Shown here: piece by piece, positions 62,442 to 64,000 of the stretch | How the letters are laid out: each line of letters begins with the position of its first letter | Numbering within the stretch: position 1 is the stretch's first letter | NCBI GenBank assembly: GCA_947178105.1 | Contig: CAMWXD010000008.1 | Span: forward strand, 32,751-96,750 | Direction: 5' to 3' | From: an uncultured Eubacterium sp. | GTDB taxonomy: Bacteria > Bacillota > Clostridia > Lachnospirales > Lachnospiraceae | Length of the DNA stretch: 64,000 bases | Notes under the pieces: model-generated | Told to the model about the DNA's origin: nothing | The model's database searches: none | The model's input: the letters and a program-made list of their open reading frames with translations, nothing else | Program-made: the position numbers and the translations under genes

Positions 62442-63875
62442 ATGACCGATGATGAGAATTCATTTAGCGAAGAAAGATCTAATCAGATTAAACATTTAAT
62501 AAAGGACTTTGAGAGAAAATTCACTGAAAAAACTTCAAATCCCGATTCGTTTGCATCATTACATGAGATCGAACAAATGTGGGGCAAACTTAGAGCTGAC
62601 ACTGATAAAATTTATTCAGATATGATTCAGGATATGCTCGGTAAAATCGATGAATCGGAGCTTGTCTGTAAAAAAAACGAATATAAAGAAAAAGGGATAA
62701 CCCTGCATGTCCAAAGACGTGTTAAAAAAGAAATTGTCACGCTCCATGGCAAACTGTCATTCTCACGCGTAATTCTACGGCCGTTCGGCAGTGAAAGCAA
62801 AAAACTGTTGCTTGATACAGAAGGCATAAAGTCTGTTGCCCCTCTGGACTGTTATCTTGGAATAGACAGAATTCCTTTTAAAATGTCAGTAGACATGATA
62901 TTGGAGTGCGCCTACTGGGCACAAAATCAATGCTCTTTTGAAGCAGCACAGACTGCGGTCAAAAAAATACATGGTATAGACATCAACGATGATACAATCC
63001 GCCTGGCCACTGATTATATAGGCAGAATGATATTTGAAAATGACTGCAGAAAAGCCAGTACAGCATGGGAAAAATTTAATACTGCACAGTTACGGTTTCC
63101 ATATGACCGTAAAGGAATACTTTACATAGAAATGGATGGGGCTGCATTAAATACCAGACATAAAAACGGTGATGGATCGACATGGAGGGAAAACAAGCTG
63201 GGTATTGTTTTTTCGTCTGACAATATATATCACTGGACAGGAAAAGACGGAAAACCATGCAGGATGCTTCAAAAGCGTGAATATATCAGCTATATCGGCG
63301 AATCCTGTGAATTCAAAAAGCACCTGCTTGCCTGTGCACTCCGAAATGGTTATGGCAGGTACAGGGATACGGTCATATTAAGTGACGGCGCTTCCTGGAT
63401 CGCACATATTGCTGAAGAAATGTATCCGGATGCCCAGCATATTCTTGATTTTTTTCATCTGGCGGAAAATGTGCATGATTTTGCCAGGGCAAAGTATGGA
63501 ACTGATGAGTCGGAATACAAATCATGGGCAAAGGAAATATGTGACAAACTTGAAAACGGCAGATGGGAGGAAGTCCTGGCAGCACTCAATCCGGATGAAA
63601 CATACCCAAATACAGTAAATCTTTACCACTATATTGAATCAAATAGGGAACACATAAATTACCCGGAATACAAGACAAAAGGTTATTTTATAGGGAGTGG
63701 GGCAATAGAGAGCGGCAATAAAGTTGTTCTTCAAAAAAGATTAAAACTGGCAGGAATGCGGTGGAATCCAAAAACCGCACAGTATATCATTACTCTTGTA
63801 AGTAAAGAAGCAAGCAAAAAATGGAATGAGGATGTAGTTGATTTCGTATTATCATCATATAATCAATTGTTTTGA
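62442..63875 (+). CDS. DDE transposase, ISKra4-like
   Basis: A 477-residue transposase. The catalytic triad is visible as IEMDGAAL (D, about residue 232), VILSDGASWI (D, about 313) and GSGAIESGNK (E, about 423). The C-terminal RLKLAGMRWNPKTAQYI and the ILDFFHLAENV stretch resemble ISKra4-type enzymes (GDGAPWI...VDFYHA..., GSG.VE...GMRW). The reading frame is intact and full length. Translation starts after GGGAG. It reads away from ssrA. An ISLre2/UPF0236 assignment is the alternative. Confidence 0.88.
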   Translation: MTDDENSFSEERSNQIKHLIKDFERKFTEKTSNPDSFASLHEIEQMWGKLRADTDKIYSDMIQDMLGKIDESELVCKKNEYKEKGITLHVQRRVKKEIVTLHGKLSFSRVILRPFGSESKKLLLDTEGIKSVAPLDCYLGIDRIPFKMSVDMILECAYWAQNQCSFEAAQTAVKKIHGIDINDDTIRLATDYIGRMIFENDCRKASTAWEKFNTAQLRFPYDRKGILYIEMDGAALNTRHKNGDGSTWRENKLGIVFSSDNIYHWTGKDGKPCRMLQKREYISYIGESCEFKKHLLACALRNGYGRYRDTVILSDGASWIAHIAEEMYPDAQHILDFFHLAENVHDFARAKYGTDESEYKSWAKEICDKLENGRWEEVLAALNPDETYPNTVNLYHYIESNREHINYPEYKTKGYFIGSGAIESGNKVVLQKRLKLAGMRWNPKTAQYIITLVSKEASKKWNEDVVDFVLSSYNQLF

Positions 63876-63910
63876 CGCACATATATCATAAAAATATATG
63901 TGCGTTTCTT
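63875..63910 (+). terminator. Terminator at the transposase stop
   Basis: ACGCACATATA (63875-63885) pairs perfectly with TATATGTGCGT (63895-63905), followed by TTCTT. The stem begins within the stop codon. Confidence 0.75.
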
Positions 63911-64000
63911 ATTGCTTTACTTACTGACAAAAAATATCTACACCCGTTCAAAGCAACTGAGGCACCCTGCTTTGTCGTGATTGTATCAATTATATCAACT

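Larger units (their letters stand above)
62358..63945 (+). mobile_element. Complete insertion sequence, ISKra4-like
   Basis: A 1,588-bp element bounded by 24-base inverted ends (62358-62381 and 63922-63945) that match at 20 of 24 positions: GGGTGTAGATA, four differing bases, then TTGTCAGTA. It carries one intact transposase gene and an internal terminator. I see no target-site duplication in the flanks (TTTTTCTT left, GTTCAAAG right). The family is judged from the transposase; ISLre2/UPF0236 is the alternative. Confidence 0.88.

Overview
The window looks like a chromosomal segment of a spore-forming, gut-type Lachnospiraceae (Clostridia). The evidence is a complete spo0A, an hrcA-grpE-dnaK-dnaJ operon under a CIRCE element, the conserved Firmicutes block ireB-ruvX-DUF1292-rnj-ylbF-mltG-trmR-U32, strong AGGAGG-type ribosome sites, and families typical of this group (DUF5688, DUF4179 with its ECF sigma factor, HTH-cupin-PotABCD). 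Genus cannot be fixed from the sequence alone.

Layout. 1-11.6 kb (mostly minus strand): the 5' part of topB, a degenerate DUF234-type ATPase, asd, argH, queH, a two-gene ABC transporter without a binding protein, a TrpB2-type tryptophan synthase, an ECF sigma factor with its DUF4179 partner, and a small membrane protein. 11.7-20.2 kb (plus strand): a BlaI/BlaR1-like pair with two operators, tRNA-Thr, an unknown protein, a compact locus with all the parts of a type I toxin-antitoxin system, and a polyamine uptake operon behind an HTH-cupin regulator. 20.4-30 kb: DUF5688, glgA, spo0A, aroC behind an 11-bp tandem-repeat promoter, and a two-gene Eco57I-like restriction-modification system.

30-49 kb (minus strand) is the housekeeping core. 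A lactonase, U32 protein, TrmR, a shortened MltG, YlbF, RNase J, DUF1292, RuvX and IreB lie close together. They are followed by MtaB, an HPr-like protein without its histidine, ThiI with a cysteine desulfurase, RsmE, PrmA, a J-domain coiled-coil protein, and the chaperone operon. Genes for several RNA modifications cluster here (mo5U34, ms2t6A37, s4U8, m3U1498), and QueH lies further left.

49-58 kb (minus strand): tRNA-Ala, a RACo-like activator with repeats inside and upstream of its gene, then a run of six closely spaced genes: a sensor-less hybrid histidine kinase, CobD-like, HemA, Met8-like, HemC and a secreted serpin. This run would feed uroporphyrinogen, siroheme and corrinoid synthesis.

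58.4-64 kb is accessory DNA around ssrA: a phage-type repressor, a zinc ribbon and a DUF2085 protein, a 1,034-bp tandem duplication carrying two identical Rpn nuclease genes plus small relics, the tmRNA gene, and a complete ISKra4-like insertion sequence whose end lies 16 bp upstream of the tmRNA promoter.

The strongest candidates for something little described are the toxin-antitoxin locus at 15.2-15.5 kb, the duplicated Rpn locus, the kinase-tetrapyrrole-serpin run, and the repeat-bearing RACo gene.
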